Shown here: positions 52,401 to 59,598 of the stretch, piece after piece | Numbering within the stretch: the stretch's first letter is position 1 | How the letters are laid out: each line of letters begins with the position of its first letter | Assembly (NCBI GenBank): GCA_903871605.1 | Contig: CAIQHF010000051.1 | Location: forward strand, 62,001-126,000 | Length of the DNA stretch: 64,000 bases | DNA from: an uncultured Sphingomonadaceae bacterium | GTDB taxonomy: Bacteria > Pseudomonadota > Alphaproteobacteria > Sphingomonadales > Sphingomonadaceae | Direction of reading: 5' to 3' | Program-made: the position numbers and the translations under genes | The notes under the pieces: model-generated | What the model was told of the DNA's origin: nothing | Database searches by the model: none | Seen by the model: the letters and a program-made list of their open reading frames with translations, nothing else

Positions 52401-53070
52401 CCTCGCCATCGCCGAAAATCTGCACCTCGACATGGCGCGCGCGCGGTACATAGCGTTCGAGGAACAGGCCCGCGTCGCCGAAATTGCCCGCGCCCAGCCG
52501 CGCCACCGCGGCATAGCCCTCGCGTACCGCGCCCGCATCGGTGCAGACGCGCATGCCGATGCCGCCGCCGCCCGCGGTCGCCTTGAGCATCACCGGATAG
52601 CCGATCCGCGCCGCCGCCGCGATCGCCGCGTCGGCGTCCGCCAGCAGCCCGGTGCCCGGCGCCAGCGCAACGCCCTGCGCCTCGGCGAGTGCGCGTGCGC
52701 TATGCTTGAGCCCGAAGGCGCGGATATTGTCGGGTTTTGGGCCGATGAAGGCGATGCCCGCAGCGGCGCAGGCCTCGGCGAAATCGGCATTTTCGGACAG
52801 AAAGCCGTAGCCGGGATGGATCGCCTCGGCGCCCGTTTCGCGCGCGGCGGCGAGGATGCGCTCGGCGTCGAGATAGCTTTCGGCTGCAGGCCCGGGACCG
52901 ATTCGGATCGCGACGTCGGCCTCGGCGACGTGGCGCGAGGCCTCGTCGGCATCGGAGAAGATCGCGACCGAGCGGATTCCCATGCGCCGCAGCGTGCGGA
53001 TGATCCGGCAGGCGATCGCGCCGCGATTGGCGATCAGCACGGTGTTGAACATCGTCGGGCCGACGCTCAT
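49456..53070 (-). CDS. uca: Biotin-dependent urea/guanidine carboxylase
   Basis: 1204 aa. Biotin carboxylase domain at about 1-450 (MFNTVLIANRGAIACRIIRT, ATAGGGGIGMRVCTDAG, FFLEVNTRLQVEHGVTEQVT). The AHS1/AHS2 (KipI/KipA-like) carboxyltransferase region spans about 470-1030 (FRLGNALLGNDADAAGLEVT, FARTIQVWNTYRQGG-like end). The biotinyl domain has Lys1168 in VMEAMKTEF. Annotated by family as urea carboxylase. The two DUF1989 genes upstream are the arrangement now linked to guanidine carboxylase plus carboxyguanidine deiminase, so guanidine may be the true substrate. ATG 53070 overlaps the preceding stop. Confidence 0.9.
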   Translation of the reverse strand: MSVGPTMFNTVLIANRGAIACRIIRTLRRMGIRSVAIFSDADEASRHVAEADVAIRIGPGPAAESYLDAERILAAARETGAEAIHPGYGFLSENADFAEACAAAGIAFIGPKPDNIRAFGLKHSARALAEAQGVALAPGTGLLADADAAIAAAARIGYPVMLKATAGGGGIGMRVCTDAGAVREGYAAVARLGAGNFGDAGLFLERYVPRARHVEVQIFGDGEGRVVALGERDCSLQRRNQKVIEEAPAPDLPSIIRTALTEAAIRLGKAARYRSAGTVEFLYDAERRDWFFLEVNTRLQVEHGVTEQVTGIDLVEWMIRGAAGDFAFLDAPVPAPRGWSIQARLYAEDPAVDFRPASGTLTQVAFPADARVETWVESGSKVSPYYDPMLAKLIVHADSRDEAVTAMQAALDATRLAGIETNLRWLRDVARSADFVSGDVSTRSLESVEHHPRSIVVRAAGTLTTVQDYPGRIGLWDVGVPPSGPMDSRAFRLGNALLGNDADAAGLEVTVTGPTLAFNTATRLCLTGADFQATLDGKPVPRNQAVPVNAGQVLALGRVQGGGLRGYILFAGGLDIPAYLGSGSTFDLGEFGGHGGRRLLVGDTLHLAPHPPAVIPGPRMIEQTTFGPDWTIRVLYGPHGAPDFFAPEDIETILTADWRVHYNSNRTGVRLDGPKPRWARQDGGEAGLHPSNIHDNPYAIGALDFTGDMPIILGPDGPSLGGFVCPFVVIAADLWKVGQLAPGDRIRFAAVSLADAATADAEGEQWIEGRASSAPPRNVGGGSDAILAELAASGRRPRVLYRRQGDRNLLVEYGPITLDLELRLRVHATTTALAALGLPGILDIVPGIRSFQVHTDGVRLPEKEILERLIAIEDELGDLDDFAIPSRIVHLPLSWDDPAIHQTIERYMAVVRDDAPWCPDNIEFIRRANGLDSADDVHRTVFDASYLVYGLGDVYLGAPVATPIDPRHRLVTTKYNPARTWTPPNVVGIGGAYMCIYGMEGPGGYQLFGRTIQVWNTYRQGGAFTEGKPWLLRFFDQIRFFPVSHDELTEWRRDFPLGRRSIEIEETEFRLADYRAFLADNAASIEAFETRRNAAFAAERAEWERRGEFDRVASLSESGTDEPADAIVLPAGAELVEAPFGGSVWKLTKAVGDTVAAGETIAVMEAMKTEFPVASPAAGTVAALYVAERQSVTPGAPMMALVRA

Positions 53071-53702
53071 GCGGTGACGATCATGCGCACGGGCGTCGGG
53101 TTGAAACCGTTGCAGGGGTTGTTGATCTGCGGGCAGTTGGAAACGACGACGGTGACGTCCATTTCGGCGTGCAGGTCGACCGTCAGCCCGGGCGCCGAGA
53201 TGCCGTCGACGATGCCGAGCGCGCCATCCGCCTCGACGGGCACGTTCATGAAGAAGTTGACGTTGGAGACCATGTCGCGCTTGCCGCGCCCCTCGCGCAG
53301 ATTGGCCGCGAGGAAATTGTCGACGCAGCTATGCTGCGCCTTGGTGTGGTGGCCGTAGCGCAGGCTGTTGGACTCGCACGAACAGGCGCCGCCGATGGTG
53401 TCGTGATACTCGACCGAGGTCGCCACGATCGTCATCATCGGCCGGCCCTCGTTGGACCGCAGCACGCTACCCGACCGCAAAAAGATGTTGCCCTGTGCAG
53501 CGACGCTGTCCTGCGCGCTGTAGCGCTCGGCATCGTCATTGGTCGCGTAAAGCAGGAAATCGACCGCCTGGTTGCCCTCGAGGTCGACGATGCGCAGCGT
53601 CTCCCCGGCCTTCATGCGGTGCAGCCAGGGCGCGCGGGCAGCGACGATCTCGTCGTGGACGATCGGGCCCGTGAGGCCGGCGAGGTGCGGATCGTTGGTC
53701 AT
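53067..53702 (-). CDS. DUF1989 protein, carboxyguanidine deiminase subunit (urea carboxylase-associated protein 2)
   Basis: 211 aa. DUF1989 features: MKAGETLRIVDLEGNQAVDF, ERYSAQDSVAAQGNIFLRSG, GGACSCESNSLRYGHHTKAQ with clustered Cys/His that could bind metal, NVNFFMNVPVEADGALGIVD and VVVSNCPQINNPCNGFNPTP. In guanidine-utilising bacteria the two paralogous subunits convert carboxyguanidine to allophanate plus ammonia. It overlaps both neighbours by 3-4 bp, so the stoichiometry is probably set by coupling. Confidence 0.85.
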   Translation of the reverse strand: MTNDPHLAGLTGPIVHDEIVAARAPWLHRMKAGETLRIVDLEGNQAVDFLLYATNDDAERYSAQDSVAAQGNIFLRSGSVLRSNEGRPMMTIVATSVEYHDTIGGACSCESNSLRYGHHTKAQHSCVDNFLAANLREGRGKRDMVSNVNFFMNVPVEADGALGIVDGISAPGLTVDLHAEMDVTVVVSNCPQINNPCNGFNPTPVRMIVTA

Positions 53703-54538
53703 CAGCGGCGATACATGTCTTCGGTGTTGAGGAAGGCGCGGCGCCGTTCGGGCGTCGCGGTGCGGATCGGGTCGTCCTCGGCGGTGACGGGCCCCCTCCA
53801 GGCGGTCGCACGCAGCGGCGTGATCGTCCACGGGCGCGCGTCGAGCACGTGCGGGCAATTGGCGATCACCAGGATCAGGTCCATCTCGGCGCGCAGCACC
53901 AGCAATCGGCCCGGCGCGAACGGCCCGAGCTGCGGCTCGATCGCGCCGTCGGCGGCGATCCGCACGCCCTTGAACAGGTTGATGCAGGGATGGACGTCGC
54001 GCCGGCCGAGCCCGTGCTTGGCGGCGCCGAGCAGCAGCCGGTCGCGCGCATTGGGATACGCGCCCGAATTGCGGCCGTCGCCATAGCGGCGCTCGTTGCT
54101 GGCCTCGTTCGAGGCGCCGCAAAAGGCGTCGTGCGTGCCCGCGTCGTCCTGCTCGATGCTGGCGAGGACGCGCCCCATGTCGGAAAGCAGCAGGCTGCCC
54201 GCGGACGGATAGGCGTCCCACTGCACCTTGACCGTGTCGGCGATGTTAAGCCGCTCGGTCGGCATCGCGGCGTTGAACAGCAACAGCGACGCGCAGGCGT
54301 CACCTTGAAGGTCGATCAGCCGGACGCGCGTGCCGCGCGCGATCGCACGCGAGGCGTAACCGCCGCCCGCGATCGTCTCCTCCCACAGCATGTCGCCGGG
54401 GGCGACGCCCTCAGGCAGGTCTTCGGCGCGCGGCGGCAGGATCGGCATCGCCTCGACGACGATCCCCTCCATCGCGCGGGCGTGCGCGCGGGCGGCGTTG
54501 GGATCGGCCAGCTTGGAATCGACGCGTGTCGCGGTCAT
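53702..54538 (-). CDS. DUF1989 protein, carboxyguanidine deiminase subunit (urea carboxylase-associated protein 1)
   Basis: 278 aa, the larger paralogue. ARGTRVRLIDLQGDACASLL, NIADTVKVQWDAYPSAGSLL, GTHDAFCGASNEASNERRYG, HPCINLFKGVRIAADGAIEP and LVIANCPHVLDARPWTITPL match the DUF1989 pattern, including the Cys/His positions shared with the downstream paralogue. First of the catalytic genes after the regulator (4-bp overlap with it). Confidence 0.85.
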   Translation of the reverse strand: MTATRVDSKLADPNAARAHARAMEGIVVEAMPILPPRAEDLPEGVAPGDMLWEETIAGGGYASRAIARGTRVRLIDLQGDACASLLLFNAAMPTERLNIADTVKVQWDAYPSAGSLLLSDMGRVLASIEQDDAGTHDAFCGASNEASNERRYGDGRNSGAYPNARDRLLLGAAKHGLGRRDVHPCINLFKGVRIAADGAIEPQLGPFAPGRLLVLRAEMDLILVIANCPHVLDARPWTITPLRATAWRGPVTAEDDPIRTATPERRRAFLNTEDMYRR

Positions 54539-55035
54539 GCCGCCTTGTCTCCGGTCTGGGCCGCGCCGCGTTCCTGCTCGTGAAGCGGCGGCAGCAGCGC
54601 GGTGGTGGTGAAGAGGCGAAGCTGCTGCACGCCGCGGACCTTGCGCAGCGCGTCGCACAGGCTGCGCAGCCGCATCGCTGGCCCCTGGACGAGCAGCACC
54701 TCGAGCGACTGGTCGTCCTCGAGAAAGACATGCTGCGAGGAGATCACCTCTTTGAGATATTCGCCCTGGGTCTGCGCGAGCTGATGGCGCACGCGCCCCA
54801 TGTCGCCGCGGTAGACCAGCGTGATCGTGCCGGCGAGCATGTCCTCGGGGCGCATCGCCGCGCCATGTTCGGCGAGCGCGTTGCGGATCAACTCGGCGAT
54901 CAGCTGCGAGCGCGAAGGCAGGCCGCGCTCGTCGACCATCAGGTCGAGCTGGCGCGAGAGCTCGGCGGGCAGGCTCATGCTGAGCCGGGCGAGGCTGGCT
55001 GGGGGCGTGTCCTTCACGGAATCATGTCTGGCCAT
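54535..55035 (-). CDS. NikR-like ribbon-helix-helix regulator lacking the nickel site
   Basis: 166 aa from ATG 55035. The RHH DNA-binding domain is at about 15-58 (ARLSMSLPAELSRQLDLMVD, LPSRSQLIAELIRNALAEHG). An ACT-like C-terminal domain follows (GTITLVYRGDMGRVRHQL to GVQQLRLFTT). Gap-free alignment by eye to E. coli NikR places the Ni ligands H76, H87, H89, C95 at Gly91, His102, Phe104, Ser110, so three of four are lost. It should still bind a DNA dyad but not nickel. An operator-like dyad TATTAC-N14-GTAATA lies one base before its start codon and a second in front of the transporter operon, suggesting autoregulation and control of the whole cluster. Confidence 0.88.
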   Translation of the reverse strand: MARHDSVKDTPPASLARLSMSLPAELSRQLDLMVDERGLPSRSQLIAELIRNALAEHGAAMRPEDMLAGTITLVYRGDMGRVRHQLAQTQGEYLKEVISSQHVFLEDDQSLEVLLVQGPAMRLRSLCDALRKVRGVQQLRLFTTTALLPPLHEQERGAAQTGDKAA

Positions 55036-55819
55036 TATTACCAACTCTGTCAATCGTAATACCGGATACCGACACGTCGGGCGTGTCGAGCGGCAATTTC
55101 CTGGTCAGCGCGAGATCATAGACCGCGGTCGCGCCGAAGCGGTGCGGGGCATGCGGATCGATGCGGCGCTTGTCGAATGCCAGCACGCGCGTGCCCAGCT
55201 TGAACGCCTCGGTGATGTCGTGCGTCACCATCAGCACGGTGAGCGCATGCTCCTCCCACAGCCGCAGGATCAGCCGGTGCATGTCCTGCCTGATGCCCGG
55301 ATCGAGCGCACCGAACGGCTCGTCGAGCAGCAGCACGCGCGGGCGCGCGATCAGCGCCTGCGCGATCGCGAGGCGCTGCTGCATCCCGCCCGACAGCTGC
55401 GCGGCGTAGAGATGGAGCGAGTCGTCGAGCCCGACTTCGGCGAGCATCGCCTCCGCCTCTTCGGCGGCGCGGCGGCGGGCGGCGCCGAACAGCCGCCCGG
55501 TGAAGCGCGCCTTTGCGCAGTCGCGCGCAAACATGACGTTGCGCAGCACGGACAGGTGCGGGAACACCGAATAGCGCTGGAAGACGACGCCGCGATCGGG
55601 TCCGCACTCCGGTGCGAGTTGCTTGCCGTCGAGCAGGATGCGGCCCCGGCTCGGCGCCTCCTGGCCCAGCACGAGCCGCAGGAAGCTGCTTTTGCCCGCG
55701 CCCGACGGGCCGACGATCGAGACGAAGCTGCGCTCGGCGATGGCGAGGTCGACGCGCTCGAGCACGACCTTGTCGCCATATTCGAGCCAGACATTGTCGA
55801 AGGCGAGCAACGCGCTCAT
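55022..55819 (-). CDS. ABC transporter ATP-binding protein (NitT/TauT type)
   Basis: 265 aa. Walker A IVGPSGAGKSSFLRLVLGQE, Q-loop GVVFQRYSVFPHLSV, ABC signature LSGGMQQRLAIAQAL, Walker B PRVLLLDEPFGALDPG, switch His MVTHDITEAF. Energises import by the adjacent permease. Its last codons run 14 bp into the regulator gene and contain the operator dyad at 55036-55061. A second dyad (CGACACG-N5-CGTGTCG) lies at 55070-55088. ATG 55819 overlaps the permease stop. Confidence 0.94.
   Translation of the reverse strand: MSALLAFDNVWLEYGDKVVLERVDLAIAERSFVSIVGPSGAGKSSFLRLVLGQEAPSRGRILLDGKQLAPECGPDRGVVFQRYSVFPHLSVLRNVMFARDCAKARFTGRLFGAARRRAAEEAEAMLAEVGLDDSLHLYAAQLSGGMQQRLAIAQALIARPRVLLLDEPFGALDPGIRQDMHRLILRLWEEHALTVLMVTHDITEAFKLGTRVLAFDKRRIDPHAPHRFGATAVYDLALTRKLPLDTPDVSVSGITIDRVGNNGQT
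55036..55061. promoter_or_regulatory. Operator dyad TATTAC-N14-GTAATA (copy 2, before the regulator gene)
   Basis: TATTAC at 55036-55041 and GTAATA at 55056-55061 form a perfect 6-bp dyad with a 14-bp spacer, 26 bp in total, close to the 28-bp NikR operator geometry. It ends one base before the ATG of the NikR-like gene and is identical in arms and spacing to the copy at 57798. The shared extension is TATTACC-N12-CGTAATA-N-CGG. Confidence 0.8.
55070..55088. promoter_or_regulatory. Inverted repeat CGACACG-N5-CGTGTCG in the 3' end of the ATPase gene
   Basis: Perfect 7-bp arms (55070-55076, 55082-55088), 9 bp from the operator dyad. It could be an RNA hairpin between the transporter and enzyme parts of the transcript or a second protein site. 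It lies in coding sequence, so chance is possible. Confidence 0.3.
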
Positions 55820-56631
55820 CGCGGCATCTGATGGGCCCAGACGAAGGCCCTCCGGCTGAGCTGCCTGAGCGCGAAGTCCATCGCGATCGCGAGCAGCGAG
55901 ATCCACGCGACATAGGGGATGATGATGTCCATCGACAGATAGCGGCGGACGAGGAAGATGCGGTAGCCGAGCCCGACGTCGGAGGCGATCGCCTCGGCCG
56001 AGATCAGATAGACCCACGCCGGCCCGAGCGAGAGGCGCAGCCCCGAGATCAGGCGCGGCATGGCCTGCGGGAGCGCGACGCGCAGCGCCAGCTGCCAGCT
56101 GCTCGCGCCAAGCGTCTGCGCCTTGATCAGCTGTTCCTGCGGCAACGCCGCGACATGATCGGCGACGTCACGGATCATGAACGGGGTGATGCCGATCACG
56201 ATCAGCGCGACCTTGGCGGTTTCGCCCAACCCGAAGACGATGAACAGGATCGGCAGCAGCGCGATGGGGGGGATCACCGCGATGGTGGTGACGAGCGCGC
56301 CCAGCGTTGCGCGCGCCGCGGGCAGCACCCCCAACACCATGCCGACGAGCAACGCCGACAGCGTGCAGATACCCAGCCCCAACCCGAGCCGCTCGAGACT
56401 CGCGGCGGTATCCGCCCAGAAGATCACCTGGCCGCTCAGGGGATCGGCGTCGAGCAGCAGCCCGCGCATCGCGGCGACCATCGCGGCGGGGGTGGGCAGC
56501 ACCTTGTCCGACGCGTTGGCCGCGTGCCGCGCTGCCGAGGCGAACAGATAGGCGACCATCACCAGCAGCATCGGCACCGCGCCGAGCGCGGTCGCGCTGC
56601 GGCGGTTCGGCCTGACGTTCACCCAGCGCAT
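55816..56631 (-). CDS. ABC transporter permease (NitT/TauT type)
   Basis: 271 aa from ATG 56631 with AGAGGACG upstream. Six hydrophobic segments (for example TALGAVPMLLVMVAYLFASA and LLPILFIVFGLG). The EAA loop carries AQTLGASSWQLALRVALPQAMPR in pieces typical of binding-protein-dependent permeases. It forms the membrane channel with the ATPase downstream; the binding protein gene lies 13 bp upstream. Confidence 0.92.
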   Translation of the reverse strand: MRWVNVRPNRRSATALGAVPMLLVMVAYLFASAARHAANASDKVLPTPAAMVAAMRGLLLDADPLSGQVIFWADTAASLERLGLGLGICTLSALLVGMVLGVLPAARATLGALVTTIAVIPPIALLPILFIVFGLGETAKVALIVIGITPFMIRDVADHVAALPQEQLIKAQTLGASSWQLALRVALPQAMPRLISGLRLSLGPAWVYLISAEAIASDVGLGYRIFLVRRYLSMDIIIPYVAWISLLAIAMDFALRQLSRRAFVWAHQMPR

Positions 56632-56644
56632 CGTAGGCGTCCTC

Positions 56645-57730
56645 TCAGAGCTTGCCCGCTGCCGCCTGCTGCATGTAGCTCGGATCGAAGCGCAGCTTGA
56701 CGTTGCCCGTGTCGCCCAGCGTCTTGCCGCCGGGCAGGCCGATTCCGACCGCGTCGGCCGACTTGGCGCCAGGGCCGAACAGCCCCTTGGAGAAGCTGAA
56801 GTCACGCACCTTGGTCATCGTGCTGGCGAGCGTCGGCGCGGTCATCGCCGATACCGCGTCCTGCGGCGTCTCGTAGAGGTGCGTGGTGGTGAGCTGCGCA
56901 TCGAATGACTGCGGCGTCGAGCCCGCCATCCGCGCCATCTCCGCGCGCGCCGCGGCGCCCGTGGCATCCTTGCGCTGCATCAGCGCGATCGTCTCGTACC
57001 AGATTCCGGTCAGCGCCTTGCCGAGATTGGGATTGGCCTTGAGCGTAGCGGTGTCGACGCACAGCATGTCGAGGATCTCGGCGGGCACCTGCTTGGAGTC
57101 GAAGACAAGCTTGGCGCCCGGCATCTTGGCGAGTTCGGTAAGCTGCGGGTTCCAGGTGACCGCGGCGGTCGCGGTCGGGTTGGCGAACGCGCCGACGATG
57201 TCCGCATCCGAGGTGTTGACGGTCTTCACGTCGGAGAGCTGCAGCCCGACCGTCGAAAGCCCGCGCGCAAGCAGATAATGCGACACCGACAGCTCGACCA
57301 GATAGACGGTGCGGCCCTTGATATCGGCGAGGCTGCTGGCATTCTTGAGGACGATTCCGTCATTGCCGTTCGAATAATCGCCGAGAATGATAGCGCTGGT
57401 ATCCTTGCCTCCGGCGGCAGGTATGGTGAGCGCGTCCATATTGGTGACGGTGACGCCGTCGAGCTTGCCGGCGTTGAACTGGTTGACCGACTCGACATAG
57501 TCGTTGACCTGGGTGAAATCGATCTTGATGCCGTATTTGTCCGCCCATTTTTTCACGATCCCGGCCTTTTGGGCGTAGGGCCATGGCATCCATCCGGCAT
57601 AGATCGACCAACCGATCGAAAAATCATGGCGTTGCGGGCTGGCCTGTTGTGCACCGCCACCACAAGAGGTGGCGAGCAGCATGGCGATCGTCGCCGCCGT
57701 CAGCCGCGCCTTTGACATCCACTTTGCCAT
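56645..57730 (-). CDS. ABC transporter substrate-binding lipoprotein, urea-carboxylase-region type
   Basis: 361 aa from ATG 57730 (GGGGATGG upstream; ATG 57736 and 57742 are alternatives). The signal ends LLATSCGGGAQQ, a lipobox-like site, so a lipoprotein is expected. The mature part resembles NitT/TauT binding proteins: DFSIGWSIYAGWMPWPYAQK, FNAGKLDGVTVTNMDALTIP, ILGDYSNGNDGIVLKNASSL. The family is found beside urea carboxylase genes and should capture guanidine or a urea-like compound. First gene of the transporter operon, with an operator dyad 68-93 bp upstream. Confidence 0.9.
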   Translation of the reverse strand: MAKWMSKARLTAATIAMLLATSCGGGAQQASPQRHDFSIGWSIYAGWMPWPYAQKAGIVKKWADKYGIKIDFTQVNDYVESVNQFNAGKLDGVTVTNMDALTIPAAGGKDTSAIILGDYSNGNDGIVLKNASSLADIKGRTVYLVELSVSHYLLARGLSTVGLQLSDVKTVNTSDADIVGAFANPTATAAVTWNPQLTELAKMPGAKLVFDSKQVPAEILDMLCVDTATLKANPNLGKALTGIWYETIALMQRKDATGAAARAEMARMAGSTPQSFDAQLTTTHLYETPQDAVSAMTAPTLASTMTKVRDFSFSKGLFGPGAKSADAVGIGLPGGKTLGDTGNVKLRFDPSYMQQAAAGKL

Positions 57731-57752
57731 GTCCATCCCCATGCTTCGCGCC

Positions 57753-57784
57753 GCGTACCAGAAACACCCGGAAAACCTGTACGC
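57753..57784 (-). promoter_or_regulatory. Leader hairpin of the transporter operon
   Basis: GCGTAC and GTACGC (57753-57758, 57779-57784) pair perfectly, extended by AG/CT past one bulged base, around a loop rich in T and G. It lies in the 5' leader between the operator and the start codon. It might be a structured leader or only a stabilising stem; no known riboswitch class fits. Confidence 0.35.
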
Positions 57785-57797
57785 ACTCTGGCGCCGA

Positions 57798-57823
57798 TAT
57801 TACGTTTGCGCAATCCGGTAATA
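57798..57823. promoter_or_regulatory. Operator dyad TATTAC-N14-GTAATA (copy 1, before the transporter operon)
   Basis: TATTAC at 57798-57803 and GTAATA at 57818-57823, with the same 14-bp spacing as the copy at 55036. On the minus strand a -10-like TAATAT overlaps the promoter-proximal arm, so a bound repressor would block RNA polymerase. In DNA with this base composition, two identical gapped AT-rich 12-mers in one gene cluster are very unlikely by chance. Confidence 0.8.
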
Positions 57824-58041
57824 AAATATATATCGATCGCATGAGACCTGCCGCCTCATTTTACGATGCTGCAATGCGTCATTCGCGCACTAGACGCGGC
57901 GGCTTTTGCGATGCCGGCGTATGCTGGGCGAGGCCGTTGTTGCGCATGACCGCGACGCCGTGCCAGCCATTCGAGACGCATCGCGCAGGTCTGCCGACCG
58001 GCGCGCTGCACCCGGCATCCCGGCGCTGACGGCGGGGCGGC

Positions 58042-59598
58042 GTGACGCCAGACGCGCCCCTCGCGATCGGTGCCGCCGCCGCGATCATCGTCGCCGGCCT
58101 CGCCGCACTGCTTGCGGCGGGGATTCGCCACCGCCGCGCGGTGCGCCGCAAGGACGTTCGCCAGGCTGAAATGCTGGCCTTGGCGCATGCGGCCCATGAG
58201 GCGACGCATGCCGAATTACTGCGCGCCAAGGAGGCGGCGGAGGCGGCCAATGCCGCCAAGACGCGCTATCTCGTGGCGGTCAGCCACGAGATTCGCTCGC
58301 CGCTCAACGCCATCTACGGCTATGCGCAATTGCTCGAGCGCGACGACGCGATCCCGCCGATCGAGGCAGGCGGCGTGATCCGGCGCTCCGCCGAGCATGT
58401 CACCAACCTCGTCGAGGGGCTGCTCGACATTTCACGGATCGAGAGCGGCGTGCTCAAGCTCAGGCAGGATGTCGTCCGTCTGCCCGCGCTGCTCGATCAG
58501 CTGGTCGACATGTTCCGCATGCAAGCCGCGGCGAAAGGGCTCTCGCTCGATTACAAGGTCGACGGCGCACTGCCCGCATTCGTCCGGACCGACGAAAAGC
58601 GGCTGCGCCAGATCCTCATCAACCTGCTCTCCAACGCGATCAAATATACCGACGCGGGCGGCGCGACGCTGACGATCCGCTATCGCAGCCAGATGGCGCT
58701 GGTCGACGTCGCCGACACGGGCATCGGCATCGCCGCGGAGGATCTCGAACGCATTTTCGAGCCGTTCGAGCGCGGCGGCGCGGCGGCCGATAGCGCGATG
58801 CGCCCCGGCATCGGGCTCGGGCTGTCGATCACGCGGCTGCTCGCGCGGATCCTCGGAGGCGAGGTGACGGTATCGAGCGAAGTCGGCCGGGGCAGCCGGT
58901 TCCGTCTGCAAATGCTGTTGCCCGAACCGATGACCGCGCCGGCCGGCGTGCCCCATTGCGGCCGCGTCACCGGATATGACGGCGCGCGCAGGACGATCCT
59001 GGTCATCGACGACAATCCCGCCCAACAGATCGTCATGGAGCATCTGCTGCGCCCGCTCGATTTTCAAGTCTTCGCAGCGACCGGCGGATACGAGGGCGTG
59101 GCACTCGCCAGGCGTTGCAACCCCGATCTCGTGTTGCTCGATCTCCAGATGCCGGGCTGCAGCGGATGGGACGTCGCCGCCCAATTGCGCGCGGCGTTCG
59201 GACGATCGCTGCGGATCGTCATCCTCTCCGCCAATGCGCACGAGTTCCGCGCGGGCGGCGACGGCCGAAGCGACCATGACATCTTCCTGTCGAAGCCGGT
59301 CGACCTCGACGCGCTGCTCGACACGATCGGCGACCAGCTCGACCTGAGCTGGATCGCCACCGAGGAGCGCGCGCCGGCGGCGTGCGAGACGCCAGCACCG
59401 CTTCCCCCGGCCGCCGCGCCCTATCTCCAGAGCCTGCGCCACCATGTGAAGCTGGGCCACGTGCGCGCGATCGAGACGCTGCTCGCCGAGCTGGAGGCGG
59501 ACGTGCCGGCAAGCGCAGGCGCGGTCGGCGAGATGCGGCGGCTGCTCGGCGATTTCGACCTGCGGTCGCTCGCGCGGAGGCTCGAACATGTCGACTAG
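58042..59598 (+). CDS. Hybrid histidine kinase (HisKA-HATPase-REC)
   Basis: 518 aa, GTG start after a GC-rich ribosome binding site. One N-terminal membrane helix (LAIGAAAAIIVAGLAALLAA), so there is almost no periplasmic sensor. HisKA: His82 in YLVAVSHEIRSPLNAIYGYA. HATPase: N-box LLSNAIKYTDAGGATLTI and G-boxes VADTGIGIAAEDLE and GIGLGLSITRLL. The receiver domain has acidic residues in LVIDDNPAQQIV and phospho-acceptor Asp367 (LVLLDLQMPG). The C-terminal ~120 residues form a helical extension. Operon with a LuxR-type regulator (11-bp overlap). It diverges from the guanidine/urea transporter, so a role in its control is plausible. Confidence 0.9.
   Translation: MTPDAPLAIGAAAAIIVAGLAALLAAGIRHRRAVRRKDVRQAEMLALAHAAHEATHAELLRAKEAAEAANAAKTRYLVAVSHEIRSPLNAIYGYAQLLERDDAIPPIEAGGVIRRSAEHVTNLVEGLLDISRIESGVLKLRQDVVRLPALLDQLVDMFRMQAAAKGLSLDYKVDGALPAFVRTDEKRLRQILINLLSNAIKYTDAGGATLTIRYRSQMALVDVADTGIGIAAEDLERIFEPFERGGAAADSAMRPGIGLGLSITRLLARILGGEVTVSSEVGRGSRFRLQMLLPEPMTAPAGVPHCGRVTGYDGARRTILVIDDNPAQQIVMEHLLRPLDFQVFAATGGYEGVALARRCNPDLVLLDLQMPGCSGWDVAAQLRAAFGRSLRIVILSANAHEFRAGGDGRSDHDIFLSKPVDLDALLDTIGDQLDLSWIATEERAPAACETPAPLPPAAAPYLQSLRHHVKLGHVRAIETLLAELEADVPASAGAVGEMRRLLGDFDLRSLARRLEHVD

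Larger units (their letters stand above)
57731..58041. other. Divergent control region between transporter operon and kinase operon
   Basis: 311 bp, unusually A+T-rich around 57797-57835. It contains a leader hairpin (57753-57784) and the operator dyad (57798-57823). I see no guanidine-I (ykkC), mini-ykkC or mepA-like riboswitch consensus on the minus strand, and no sigma-54 element. The right part (57850-58041) has no recognisable site. The histidine kinase promoter should also be here. Confidence 0.6.

Noticed and set aside
57743..57850. Guanidine-class riboswitch
   Set aside because: Expected from pathway content, but none of the conserved words was seen on the minus strand; only a simple hairpin is present.
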